Shown: positions 34,525 through 43,840 of the stretch, piece after piece | How the letters are laid out: every line of letters starts with the position of its first letter | How positions within the stretch are numbered: the first letter of the stretch is position 1 | Position numbers and translations under genes: made by a program | NCBI RefSeq assembly: GCF_003443675.1 | Contig: NZ_CP031963.1 | Coordinates: 930,001-994,000, forward strand | Direction of reading: 5' to 3' | DNA: 64,000 bases | Source of the DNA: Aquimarina sp. BL5 | GTDB taxonomy: Bacteria; Bacteroidota; Bacteroidia; Flavobacteriales; Flavobacteriaceae | The notes under the pieces: model-generated | Told to the model about the DNA's origin: nothing | What the model saw: only the letters and a program-made list of their open reading frames with translations | Databases searched by the model: none

Positions 34525-37203
34525 TTAGTTTTTTACAAACTTATAAGAGAAGTTAGTTGCTTTATCTCTTAGTAAATAAAGTCCTCTTATGAGTTCCGAA
34601 ACATTAATTTCCTCCTGATTATCAGAAGTATGAAATTGTTTCACTACTCTTCCGGTAATATCAATAATACTAAATTCTTGATTGGTTTTAAGTCCCTTAA
34701 TAAAAAGTGAATTCTGTACTGGGTTAGGGTAAATATTTACTTGATCTTTATTAAAATCATCAATAGACAATGTGGACAATGAAAATTCTATACTATTCAG
34801 ATTGAATAAAAATCCTGTGCCTCCACTATAAACCAATCGAATGTTTTGCGTTCCTGAAGTAAGATTAATACTTGTATTAATTGTTTGCCATGTTTGCCAC
34901 CCACCTGTATTAGTAACATTAATATTTCCTAAAGAAGTACCATTACTCAAAATAGTAATCGTACCACCTTGCGAGGCTGAAGCGACTCTTAAAGAAATGG
35001 TATACGTTCCTGTGGCTTCTATAGAACTTTGATATTCTGTATAATCCTCATTTTCTATATAACCTATATTCATACCTCCTCCGGTATCGGCAGTATCTTC
35101 TCTTTGAACACCTTGTTGTAATGTATATTCTTCTGCTTGAATAACACCAGGTAATTCGTGAACTATTGTACAGGTATTTAAATTATCTACAGGACAAGCA
35201 TCATCAGCATTAATAACATATCCTGATGGTTGCGTACAAGCAGATTGTGGATTATTTAAATCTCCAAGGCCATCACTATCTACATCGGCATACCACGTAG
35301 AAGGTGTAGTACAAGATTCACAAGTTTCTCCTGGCAATCCATAACAACCCGAACCTGTTGGTCCTAGCGCAGGATCCCACAAAATTCCGGCTACCCATCT
35401 TTCACCTCCATTTTCATAAGCACCAACATCTGGATTTGCTCCAATAAAACCATCTGTAATCCCGGTTATTACACGACCTTGATCTATTGGACTTGATCCA
35501 TCTTCTAAATAAAAGTTTCCTGTAGTAGGGTTCTCAAAAGAAGAAGGATCGGTAATCAAATTATTTTGCTTATCAGATTGTGGTTCCCATTCACCTTTGA
35601 ACCCTAGATTATTCCAAACCTTTACATTGGTAAAAGAAGTTCCTTCTTTATGCCAGGCTCCCATTTCGTCAGAATTATTATAAAAAGTATTATTAAAAAC
35701 ATCTATATCTTTCCCATCCCAATTAATCTGAACACCTGCCCACTCTGTATTCCAAACTACATTATGATGAACAGAAAATGCTTCTGCATCATTATCTAAA
35801 TAAATACCAGCCGCTTTTCTCTTAGAACCTCTGGATGCTGTATCGTGAAACCAATTATGATGTATTTCCGTATTTTGTGGTCCTCCTACCGTGTAAAAAG
35901 TTCCACAATCATCAGCTATCAAATTACTTTTATACACATCATTATAAGCAATTTCACAACGATTTCCATTATAATTGATACCATCTCTACCACCATTAAA
36001 TATAGTATTCCTCAAAATTTTATTATCAGTACCTCCTCTAGCCACCAAAGGAGCATCATAAGATCCTAAATAATTAAAATCGTGGATGTAATTATTTTTT
36101 AACTCATTAAAACTACCTCCTAAACGTACTCCTGTTGCAGCACTAAAAGCAATTTCACATTTTTCAATACTATTTCTTGTACCATTTACTTCGACACTCG
36201 GTTTTCCTGCATTAAAACCTCTAAAAATTCCTTGAGTATGATTTCCATAAAACGATGAAATTCCATAAAGTACATTATTATTAGAATTCGTCTTTAACTC
36301 GATAGCACCGCCGAAAACAGCAAGGTTTCTAACCTCTATATAACTTCTTCCATTAAGATCTATAGTTATTTCCCTCTTCCTCATACTCACCACTCCATCC
36401 TGAGGAGCAGTTCCATTAGGCAACTGTACAAACAATTCTTTTGTATTCTTATCAAACCACCATTCGTTTTGATAATCCAAAGCTGCTTTAACACCTTCTA
36501 GATAAAAATCTCCTCCATCTGCAGGAGCGTGAAACGTTCTGATCCAATTTGGATTTTTGTCTAGCGCAAAATTAACTCTTCCAGATGTGCTGCTAGTTAT
36601 AAAAGCTTTCCAAGCAATCCAACCCGAACCTGGTTTATCCCCATAAAAGAAGACCGAACCACCGGTCCAATCAATAGCAGGAATTTCTGAAGAAGTTAGA
36701 AAAGCATTATTTATAACATTACCCGCACTACCTCCATCATTACGTTTCGAATTCAAAGTAAATGGCTTTCCGTCCTCATTATTAGGCCAGCGAGCTAAAT
36801 CTAAAGCAACACTACCGTTTAAAACAAAGTTTTCTTGTCCCAAATCCCAATCTACCGTTGTCTTGTATATAGCTCCGCCATCCTGAGACCAACCAGACAA
36901 GGCTTCCATTGCTGTAATAATTACCTTCTCTCCCACATAAGATTGGAAGATTATAGGGTTTCCTGCAGTTCCAGAATTCGCAGGACGTAATGTTTCTTCA
37001 TACGTTCCTTCTCTAATATATACAACATCACCTGCCACTGCAACGGATGCTGCTTTATTTATGGTAAGGTATGGTTCATCGATAGAACCGGAATTATTAT
37101 CATTTCCTGTTTTTGATACATAAATGTCTTTCGCAAAGACGTTTCCACATATACATAACGCCGTGAGCATCAATACTCTTGAAAATTGCTTTAAAAAAAT
37201 CAT
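34525..37203 (-). CDS. Large secreted beta-helix protein with CBM6 and T9SS sorting domain
   Basis: The 892-residue protein has a signal peptide (cleavage near VFA-K). Residues ~25-90 form the DUF1565-type lead (IYVSKTGNDNNSGSIDEPYLTI) of a right-handed parallel beta-helix that extends to about 610 and closes with NPDVGAYENGG. A Cys-rich, Asp-rich thrombospondin-3-like linker (DVDSDGLGDLNNP) follows near 640-680. A CBM6 module (VIQAEEYTLQQGVQ...) lies near 688-810 and a T9SS type A domain (NIYPNPVQNSLFIKG) at the end. It probably binds and degrades a matrix or algal polysaccharide at the cell surface; lyase and glycosidase activity are both possible. Confidence 0.87.
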   Translation of the reverse strand: MIFLKQFSRVLMLTALCICGNVFAKDIYVSKTGNDNNSGSIDEPYLTINKAASVAVAGDVVYIREGTYEETLRPANSGTAGNPIIFQSYVGEKVIITAMEALSGWSQDGGAIYKTTVDWDLGQENFVLNGSVALDLARWPNNEDGKPFTLNSKRNDGGSAGNVINNAFLTSSEIPAIDWTGGSVFFYGDKPGSGWIAWKAFITSSTSGRVNFALDKNPNWIRTFHAPADGGDFYLEGVKAALDYQNEWWFDKNTKELFVQLPNGTAPQDGVVSMRKREITIDLNGRSYIEVRNLAVFGGAIELKTNSNNNVLYGISSFYGNHTQGIFRGFNAGKPSVEVNGTRNSIEKCEIAFSAATGVRLGGSFNELKNNYIHDFNYLGSYDAPLVARGGTDNKILRNTIFNGGRDGINYNGNRCEIAYNDVYKSNLIADDCGTFYTVGGPQNTEIHHNWFHDTASRGSKRKAAGIYLDNDAEAFSVHHNVVWNTEWAGVQINWDGKDIDVFNNTFYNNSDEMGAWHKEGTSFTNVKVWNNLGFKGEWEPQSDKQNNLITDPSSFENPTTGNFYLEDGSSPIDQGRVITGITDGFIGANPDVGAYENGGERWVAGILWDPALGPTGSGCYGLPGETCESCTTPSTWYADVDSDGLGDLNNPQSACTQPSGYVINADDACPVDNLNTCTIVHELPGVIQAEEYTLQQGVQREDTADTGGGMNIGYIENEDYTEYQSSIEATGTYTISLRVASASQGGTITILSNGTSLGNINVTNTGGWQTWQTINTSINLTSGTQNIRLVYSGGTGFLFNLNSIEFSLSTLSIDDFNKDQVNIYPNPVQNSLFIKGLKTNQEFSIIDITGRVVKQFHTSDNQEEINVSELIRGLYLLRDKATNFSYKFVKN

Positions 37204-37578
37204 TTGAAGAAGCTTTAATTTGAGGATTTAGTAATTATAAAAGACTAAAAAGTTGAGTTAATAAGGTATGAAGGTATTACATAAAGATCTAGACCTCATC
37301 TCAAAATAGAATCCGTTCATATTCGATGAGGATCTGTTATAAAAACACAATAATTCGTAAATTGTTTTGGACAACCAAAATTATTTATAAAAACACTCTT
37401 ATATATCTACGGTTGCCTTTTGTAAAATTGAATATCTTTATAATACACTAGCAACCTACCATATAGTTTTCTAGACAAAAAGTCAGCAAAACCGATATAT
37501 TCAAAAGACATTTTGACACTATATCGCTATGGGAACACTATTTGTTCTATAGTGTACGAATACAAAATGAAATGAAAC
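37204..37578. other. Intergenic region upstream of clpB
   Basis: These 375 bases hold no gene that I can support. The only structured element is the palindrome at 37535-37555 near clpB. There is no CIRCE element (TTAGCACTC-N9-GAGTGCTAA). Confidence 0.5.
37535..37555. promoter_or_regulatory. Inverted repeat just upstream of clpB
   Basis: ACACTAT (37535-37541) and ATAGTGT (37549-37555) are exact reverse complements around 7 bases. A further CACTAT copy lies at about 37517-37522. Its position 23 bases before the clpB ATG suits an operator or a leader hairpin. Confidence 0.45.
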
Positions 37579-40179
37579 ATGAACTTTAATAATTTCACTA
37601 TAAAATCACAAGAGGCCATCCAGCAAGCACAATTACTTGCTCAAGAGTATGGTCATCAACAAATAGAAAATGAACATATTTTCAAAGCTATATTCAGTGT
37701 AGATGAAAATGTGCTCCCCTTTATTTTAAAAAAGCTTAATGTAAATATCAATATCTTACAACAAGTACTGGATAGTACCTTAGAGAGTTATCCGAAAGTA
37801 AGCGGTGGAGAGTTACAATTATCTCGTGAAGCTGGAAAATCATTAAACGAAGCTAGTATTATTGCCAAAAAAATGGATGATGAATTTGTATCCATTGAAC
37901 ACCTTATAATAGCTATTTTCAAATCTAAAAGTAAAATTGGTCAAATTCTAAAGGATCAAGGAGTTACTGAAAAACACCTTAAAGAAGTAATCAATGAAAT
38001 ACGTAAAGGAGAAAGAGTAACTTCTCAAAGTGCAGAAGAAACCTATCAATCTCTAAGTAAATATGCCAAAAATCTTAACGAACTTGCAGAAAATGGTAAA
38101 CTGGATCCAGTGATTGGTCGTGATGAAGAAATTCGTAGGATTTTACAAATCCTGTCTCGTCGTACTAAAAACAATCCCATGCTGGTTGGAGAACCTGGTA
38201 CTGGTAAAACCGCAATTGCCGAAGGATTGGCTCATCGTATTATTGCTGGAGATATTCCGGATAATTTAAAGGATAAACAAATATACTCTTTAGACATGGG
38301 AGCTTTAATTGCTGGCGCAAAGTTTAAAGGTGAGTTCGAAGAACGATTGAAAGCAGTCGTAAAAGAAGTAACTTCTAGTGATGGAAATATAGTGCTGTTT
38401 ATAGATGAAATTCACACACTAGTTGGTGCCGGCGGTGGTCAAGGTGCTATGGACGCAGCAAACATACTTAAACCTGCGTTGGCACGTGGAGAATTACGCG
38501 CCATTGGAGCAACAACTCTGGATGAGTATCAGAAATACTTCGAAAAAGATAAAGCATTAGAAAGAAGGTTCCAGAAGGTAATCGTAGATGAACCAGACAC
38601 AGAAAGTGCTATTTCTATTCTTAGAGGTATCAAAGAAAAATATGAAACTCATCATAAAGTAAGAATTAAAGATGAGGCAATTATTGCTGCTGTAGAATTA
38701 TCACAAAGATATATCACCAATCGATTTTTGCCGGATAAAGCTATAGATTTAATGGATGAAGCTGCTTCTAAACTTAGGATGGAGATTAATTCTAAGCCTG
38801 AAGAATTGGATGTATTAGATAGAAAGATAATGCAACTAGAGATTGAAATTGAAGCTATCAAACGTGAAAATGATGAGTCTAAATTAAAATCACTCAATGC
38901 AGACCTTGCTAATTTTAAGGAAGAGCGAAATGAGATTTTCTCTAAATGGCAAAGCGAAAAAGAGGTTGTAGATGCTATACAAAATACGAAAACAAATATT
39001 GAAGAATATAAGCTAGAAGCGGAACGTGCAGAACGGAATGGTGATTACGGAAAAGTAGCCGAGCTACGCTATGGAAAGATCAAGGATGCACAAGAAAACC
39101 TTGAAGCTTTACAAGAGCAACTTAGTCAACAACAAAATAAATCTTCACTGATTAAAGAGGAAGTTACCAATGAAGATATTGCAGAAGTGGTCGCTAAATG
39201 GACAGGAGTTCCAGTGACTAAGATGCTACAAAGTGATCGTGAAAAACTTTTGGTTTTAGAAAAAGAACTACAAAAACGAGTTGTGGGACAAACTGAAGCG
39301 ATACAAGCCGTAAGTGATGCCGTTAGAAGAAGTCGTGCTGGGTTACAAGATCAGAAAAAACCAATAGGATCTTTTCTTTTTCTGGGAACTACAGGAGTCG
39401 GTAAAACAGAATTAGCCAAAGCTTTAGCCGAATATCTTTTTAACGATGAAAGTGCTATGACCAGAATCGATATGAGTGAATATCAAGAACGACACGCTGT
39501 GAGTAGATTGGTAGGTGCTCCTCCGGGCTATGTTGGCTATGAAGAAGGTGGACAATTAACGGAAGCCGTAAGGAGAAAACCATACTCGGTAGTACTTTTA
39601 GATGAAATTGAAAAAGCGCACCCAGACACCTTTAATATTCTATTACAAGTATTAGATGAAGGGCGATTAACAGATAATAAAGGAAGAACTGCCGATTTTA
39701 GAAACACTATTATCATTATGACCAGCAATATGGGAGGTCATATTATCCAAGAAAAATTTGAAGCAGTAAAAGATGCAGATACTGCTATGGAAAGTGCTAA
39801 AATTGAAGTATTAGGGCTATTAAAACAATCTGTAAGACCAGAGTTTCTTAATAGAATTGATGATATCATTATGTTCACGCCATTAACAAAGGCAAACATT
39901 CACGAAATTGTAAAGCTACAATTGAAAAATGTTTCTCATATGTTAGCACAACAAAATATAACACTTGATGCTACAGATGAAGCTATTAATTTTCTTGCTA
40001 AAAAAGGTTTTCAACCTGAATTTGGTGCAAGACCAGTAAAGCGCACTATCCAAAAAGAGGTGTTAAATTCTCTCTCAAAAGAGATTCTTGCTGGTAAGGT
40101 ATCAACAGAAAGTATCATTTTATTAGACGAGTTTGATAGCACCTTGGTATTCAGAAATCAAACGGACCTCGTGCTTTAA
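37579..40179 (+). CDS. clpB: ATP-dependent disaggregase ClpB
   Basis: This 866-residue Hsp100 chaperone disaggregates proteins together with DnaK. It has the N-terminal Clp repeat domain (1-150), first AAA+ domain with Walker A GEPGTGKT (204-211) and Walker B VLFIDEIHTL, a long ClpB-type coiled-coil middle domain (about 400-530), and second AAA+ domain with Walker A GTTGVGKT (603-610), GYVGYEEGGQLTEAVRRKPY and the D2-small C-terminal region. The middle domain separates it from ClpA and ClpC. The length is normal. A palindrome precedes it and a terminator follows. Confidence 0.97.
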   Translation: MNFNNFTIKSQEAIQQAQLLAQEYGHQQIENEHIFKAIFSVDENVLPFILKKLNVNINILQQVLDSTLESYPKVSGGELQLSREAGKSLNEASIIAKKMDDEFVSIEHLIIAIFKSKSKIGQILKDQGVTEKHLKEVINEIRKGERVTSQSAEETYQSLSKYAKNLNELAENGKLDPVIGRDEEIRRILQILSRRTKNNPMLVGEPGTGKTAIAEGLAHRIIAGDIPDNLKDKQIYSLDMGALIAGAKFKGEFEERLKAVVKEVTSSDGNIVLFIDEIHTLVGAGGGQGAMDAANILKPALARGELRAIGATTLDEYQKYFEKDKALERRFQKVIVDEPDTESAISILRGIKEKYETHHKVRIKDEAIIAAVELSQRYITNRFLPDKAIDLMDEAASKLRMEINSKPEELDVLDRKIMQLEIEIEAIKRENDESKLKSLNADLANFKEERNEIFSKWQSEKEVVDAIQNTKTNIEEYKLEAERAERNGDYGKVAELRYGKIKDAQENLEALQEQLSQQQNKSSLIKEEVTNEDIAEVVAKWTGVPVTKMLQSDREKLLVLEKELQKRVVGQTEAIQAVSDAVRRSRAGLQDQKKPIGSFLFLGTTGVGKTELAKALAEYLFNDESAMTRIDMSEYQERHAVSRLVGAPPGYVGYEEGGQLTEAVRRKPYSVVLLDEIEKAHPDTFNILLQVLDEGRLTDNKGRTADFRNTIIIMTSNMGGHIIQEKFEAVKDADTAMESAKIEVLGLLKQSVRPEFLNRIDDIIMFTPLTKANIHEIVKLQLKNVSHMLAQQNITLDATDEAINFLAKKGFQPEFGARPVKRTIQKEVLNSLSKEILAGKVSTESIILLDEFDSTLVFRNQTDLVL

Positions 40180-40207
40180 ATGACGAAAGTGTTAATTAAA
40201 TCTTAAA

Positions 40208-40248
40208 TAAAAAGGGTGGTTTTCTGTTAAAAACTGACCCTTTTTTGC
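40208..40248 (+). terminator. Rho-independent terminator of clpB
   Basis: AAAAAGGGT pairs with ACCCTTTTTT, and the inner arms GGTTTT and AAAACT extend the hairpin with a mismatch. A T-run follows. Confidence 0.75.
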
Positions 40249-40391
40249 TTTTATTAGGGAAAAACTAACATTAAACAGTCTTCCAGATAATCACATTTTT
40301 ACGGTTTTACCGTAGTTATTAACAGATTTATTCTTACATAGTTGATAAGTAATTCTTACAAGAGCTAAAGTTTTAAGTAAATTGCTACGCA

Positions 40392-41042
40392 ATGAAACCA
40401 ACTTTAATATTAACTCTTTGTATACTTACATCGGCGATTTCTCTTGCTCAAGAAAAAAGGGAAATTTTGGCTGATATTAAAAGTAAATATCTACTTATTC
40501 GAGAACTTGTAGATAATAATACACTTCGACAATATTATTCGGATTATACCTGTGAAGAGTCCCTTGAAAAAGGCACGCTAATATTTTACTATAATAGTCG
40601 TGAATTGAAACATATCATTCACGAATATATTCAAGGATATGTGTCTTACAAAGATGAATACTATATTTGGGATGATCAGTTATTCTTTGAGTTTTCTACA
40701 CATAAAGTAAAATATAAAGATTACGAAAAAAACAAGAAGAAAAGAATTGAAAAAGTAGATGTAATATTAACCCTCGAAGAGCGGTTCTATTTCCATGAAT
40801 TTGAACCTATAAAATGCCAGTTTAAAGATTTTGAAACAAGAAGCAACCGCACTAAAAATCTAAAAACTAATTACGTAAGAAACCAGATTACCGATTGTAA
40901 TCAAGCAAATAGAATCATTGAAAAATATAATGTTCTTTTAGATTATCAAAATATAACTATTGATGATTCTTGTATACTTCCCAGAAGTATAGCAAGAATT
41001 GTATCAGATGATGTGATATACAGCAATCTTGGTAAGAACTAA
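40392..41042 (+). CDS. Secreted protein of unknown function
   Basis: The 216-residue protein has a signal peptide (MKPTLILTLCILTSAISLAQ). The mature chain mixes helices and strands: KSKYLLIRELVDNNTLRQYY, then GTLIFYYNSRELKHIIHEYIQGYVSYKDEYYIWDDQLFFEF. The FYYNSRELKHI...YYIWDDQLFF arrangement of paired strands suits the repeated-strand class of secreted proteins, but I recognise no family. Two Cys are present near the N-terminal third and two near the end. It ends 7 bases from the convergent endonuclease gene. Confidence 0.7.
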   Translation: MKPTLILTLCILTSAISLAQEKREILADIKSKYLLIRELVDNNTLRQYYSDYTCEESLEKGTLIFYYNSRELKHIIHEYIQGYVSYKDEYYIWDDQLFFEFSTHKVKYKDYEKNKKKRIEKVDVILTLEERFYFHEFEPIKCQFKDFETRSNRTKNLKTNYVRNQITDCNQANRIIEKYNVLLDYQNITIDDSCILPRSIARIVSDDVIYSNLGKN

Positions 41043-41049
41043 TAGTAGT

Positions 41050-43017
41050 TTACTTAATAATAATTCTTTTCGTTACTGAAGTATTATCCTGATATATTCT
41101 CATCAAATATAATCCTGCAGATAGATTAAGAGGTATCCGTGTTGTCTCATTAAAGGATTGAGTAACTAATCTATTTCCTAAGGCATCAAAAATTTCAACA
41201 TCTCCGTGTTTTCCATTTGCCAATAAAGTAATATAATCACTTGCTGGATTTGGGTAAACAGAAAAATCAAGCCTTTCATTCTCATTTACAGATAATGTAT
41301 TAGACCAAGTTTCTCCTATATTATCACCCCAAATATATTCTACAAGATTTGGTAGATCAATAAATGGATTGCGATTAAATTGCCAAGTATAAATAATATT
41401 ATTACGATTCATTTCAAAATCATCCGGTGGATCATTTCTATGCCAATCCAATAAAGTTGTTAAATCACCGAGCTCGGATATGGAGTTATCCGTATCATCA
41501 GGAAAACCATTAACAACTTGCAAAGCTTTATACCTAGTTACAAGGAAAAAAATACCTCTAGCCACATCACCTTTCCAACTCCCCTGAGTTGCCACTGGAC
41601 CATTATACTCTCCATAATGTTGATTTCCTCTAGAACTATTCTCATTAGAATCTGTAACCCTCAAACCGTGTGCATCTGAATTAGCATGACGTAATGAATC
41701 CGCATTTGTGGTAAAAAATCCAGACATACCATCCGCTATGTCATCAAACTCTCTGTAGTCTGCAAATTCTCCTCTAGATCTAGGGTATGTATGTTCTCGA
41801 TTCCAGGTATCACTTCCATCTGTAAAACCTGCAAAATCTAATTTCGCACGATTTTGTTCCGTGTATAACAACCAAACTTGATTACTATTTTCAGGGCTTT
41901 GATCTGCACTACTTAAAATCTCGACAATATCTGCATAAGAATGAGTTCTTACTGTTGTAGGGTCTGCTATAATATTCTGAATTGCTTGGGCCAAAGCAGT
42001 ATCTGCCAATCCTTCTAAAGAATTATAATAATTTTCGGGTGCAGTATTTACAACATTACCAAAAGTTGGATTCACTGGAGTACCCCAAGACGCTACAGTA
42101 AAATCATTATCCGTGATTCTTAACTCTTTATTATCATTAAGACGTACAAATCCAGAAGGAATTGCCCCAAAAGTGATCTTCATTACCTCATCGCCTTCAT
42201 CATCCGAATCATCAACGATCTGAATAGTATTAGTAGCAGTATTCATTCCTGTTGGAATAGTTACAGATGTACTACCAGAATAATCAGAGTTCATAAAACC
42301 TTCATTAATAATTGTCACATCAAAAGTGAGGTCGCTTGTAACATTCATCTCTGTAGTAAAGACAATATCAATACTATCCCCTTCATTATATTCGTCTAAT
42401 GAGGTACTAATGATAATTCCATTAAACTGAACTCCACTTCCATCATTAAGAGCTCCTGGAGTTGGAGTTTTCACCTCATAGGTACCATCATCTTTTCGCT
42501 GAATAGACTCTGTAGTTTTATTATTATTTTCATCCTCATTGATTTGTTCCATTAATCCTAACAAAGCCATGAGCCCTGTATCATCCGCATCATCAGTATC
42601 GTGTATTAATGCATCCAGTAAATTAGTTGTAGTGGCGACTGTTCCCTCTGGAAAATCAACGTCATTACCTATATAAATTGCCGCCGCATCAGCTCCATTT
42701 TGTATAGTGTTTTCGAATAATAAAAAATCTGGTACTGGTGAAACTTCTGGACCACCTATTAAGAAAATTCCATTAACATCTGTAGTATAACCGTCGAGAT
42801 CGAGTGTAAAGTAACTGGAATCACCTCCACTAGTAGAACCATTAAACAGTACCAAAACCAATCCATCCAAAGAAAAATTAGGGGTGTTGGATTTTAATTC
42901 TATGAATTCTTGAGTATCAGTACTAGGCGTATCAGAGTCTAATTCATTAATTACAACCTGTGCGAAAGAAAAGTGAAAAAATAATATAGTGAAAACTAAA
43001 AGATAGATGTTCTTCAT
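41050..43017 (-). CDS. Secreted endonuclease I with lamin-tail domain and T9SS sorting domain
   Basis: The 655-residue protein has a signal peptide, then a lamin-tail domain (VVINELDSDTPSTDTQEFIELKS, 21-170). A Calx-beta-like segment (YNEGDSIDIVFTT...DDSDDEGDEVMKITF) spans about 205-310. The EndA/NucM-type nuclease (YYNSLEGLADTAL... to ...WQFNRNPFIDLP) spans about 335-575, with the His-metal motif WNREHTYPRSRG and GNQHYGEYNGP. A T9SS type A domain (FSVYPNPASDYITL) closes it. It should degrade extracellular DNA as a nutrient or biofilm-matrix enzyme. It is not linked to other genes. Confidence 0.9.
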   Translation of the reverse strand: MKNIYLLVFTILFFHFSFAQVVINELDSDTPSTDTQEFIELKSNTPNFSLDGLVLVLFNGSTSGGDSSYFTLDLDGYTTDVNGIFLIGGPEVSPVPDFLLFENTIQNGADAAAIYIGNDVDFPEGTVATTTNLLDALIHDTDDADDTGLMALLGLMEQINEDENNNKTTESIQRKDDGTYEVKTPTPGALNDGSGVQFNGIIISTSLDEYNEGDSIDIVFTTEMNVTSDLTFDVTIINEGFMNSDYSGSTSVTIPTGMNTATNTIQIVDDSDDEGDEVMKITFGAIPSGFVRLNDNKELRITDNDFTVASWGTPVNPTFGNVVNTAPENYYNSLEGLADTALAQAIQNIIADPTTVRTHSYADIVEILSSADQSPENSNQVWLLYTEQNRAKLDFAGFTDGSDTWNREHTYPRSRGEFADYREFDDIADGMSGFFTTNADSLRHANSDAHGLRVTDSNENSSRGNQHYGEYNGPVATQGSWKGDVARGIFFLVTRYKALQVVNGFPDDTDNSISELGDLTTLLDWHRNDPPDDFEMNRNNIIYTWQFNRNPFIDLPNLVEYIWGDNIGETWSNTLSVNENERLDFSVYPNPASDYITLLANGKHGDVEIFDALGNRLVTQSFNETTRIPLNLSAGLYLMRIYQDNTSVTKRIIIK

Positions 43018-43141
43018 GACAATAAAATTAGCATCACAAGATAGTTATAATATGTAGTTTATAAAGTTATCTTACTATTAAAATTCCAAGTATAAAAATA
43101 TGTTTTACAGATTAGCAATGCTAAAGTTTTGCTCATAAAAC

Positions 43142-43155
43142 ATACCGATTGGTAT
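43142..43155. promoter_or_regulatory. TetR operator, copy 1
   Basis: ATACCGATTGGTAT, a near-perfect palindrome (ATACC-N4-GGTAT), lies 36 bases before the TetR ATG, just upstream of a TAnnTTTG box. An identical copy precedes the thioesterase gene, so autoregulation is likely. Confidence 0.85.
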
Positions 43156-43163
43156 ATTTTAAG

Positions 43164-43171
43164 TATATTTG
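43164..43171 (+). promoter_or_regulatory. Putative -7 box of tetR promoter
   Basis: TATATTTG matches TAnnTTTG exactly, 9 bases past operator copy 1 and 20 bases before the TetR ATG. The operator would lie in the spacer where RNA polymerase binds. Confidence 0.55.
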
Positions 43172-43190
43172 TCTTTTCAATTTTAAGTAA

Positions 43191-43787
43191 ATGCACACCA
43201 AAGCCGAACAAACTGCTGAATTCATTATTACTACGGTTGCACCTATTTTTAATAAAAATGGGTATGCAGCAACCAGTTTAAGTGATATAACTAAAGCTAC
43301 TGGATTGACAAAAGGCGCTATTTATGGAAATTTTAAAAATAAAGAAGAACTAGCTATTGCGGCTTTTACGATGACTGTAAAAAACATGCTAAGACGTATT
43401 AGAGATCATCAAACTCATAGTGATTCTTCAATCGAAAAGTTATTTTTGGTTACTGATTTCTACCGTAATTATTATGATTACAGTCAAGAGCTTGGAGGTT
43501 GCCCTGTACTTAATATGGGAGTAGATGCTAAACACCAAAATATTGCTCTTTTTAAGTATGTGCAGTATACCATTAATAAAATACAGAATAACTTAGCACT
43601 GCTTATAGATAACGGAATACAAGCCGGAGAAATACAATACGAAATTGATTCTATTCTATATGCTAAAAGATTATACACTATGATTGTCGGTGCTATTTTT
43701 ATGACACATACCATGGAAGATAGTAGTTATCTTCTGCAAACAATGGATCAAATAGACGCCATTATCATAAACGAATTAAAGCTTTAA
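43191..43787 (+). CDS. TetR/AcrR-family transcriptional repressor
   Basis: The 198-residue protein starts with a TetR HTH: FIITTVAPIFNKNGYAATSLSDITKATGLTKGAIYGNFKNKEELAIAAF (12-60). The rest is an all-helical ligand domain of the kind that binds hydrophobic effectors, with GGCPVLNMGVDA near 104-114. Identical palindromes stand before this gene and before the thioesterase gene 54 bases downstream, so it most likely represses both. The linked thioesterase suggests an acyl-CoA or lipid signal, which is inference. Confidence 0.95.
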   Translation: MHTKAEQTAEFIITTVAPIFNKNGYAATSLSDITKATGLTKGAIYGNFKNKEELAIAAFTMTVKNMLRRIRDHQTHSDSSIEKLFLVTDFYRNYYDYSQELGGCPVLNMGVDAKHQNIALFKYVQYTINKIQNNLALLIDNGIQAGEIQYEIDSILYAKRLYTMIVGAIFMTHTMEDSSYLLQTMDQIDAIIINELKL

Positions 43788-43808
43788 ACATTTTTTTTGA
43801 ACTAAAAT

Positions 43809-43822
43809 ATACCGATTGGTAT
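43809..43822. promoter_or_regulatory. TetR operator, copy 2
   Basis: ATACCGATTGGTAT is identical to copy 1 over all 14 bases. It lies between the tetR stop and the thioesterase ATG, 18 bases before the latter. Confidence 0.85.
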
Positions 43823-43840
43823 AAAATAAAACAATACATT

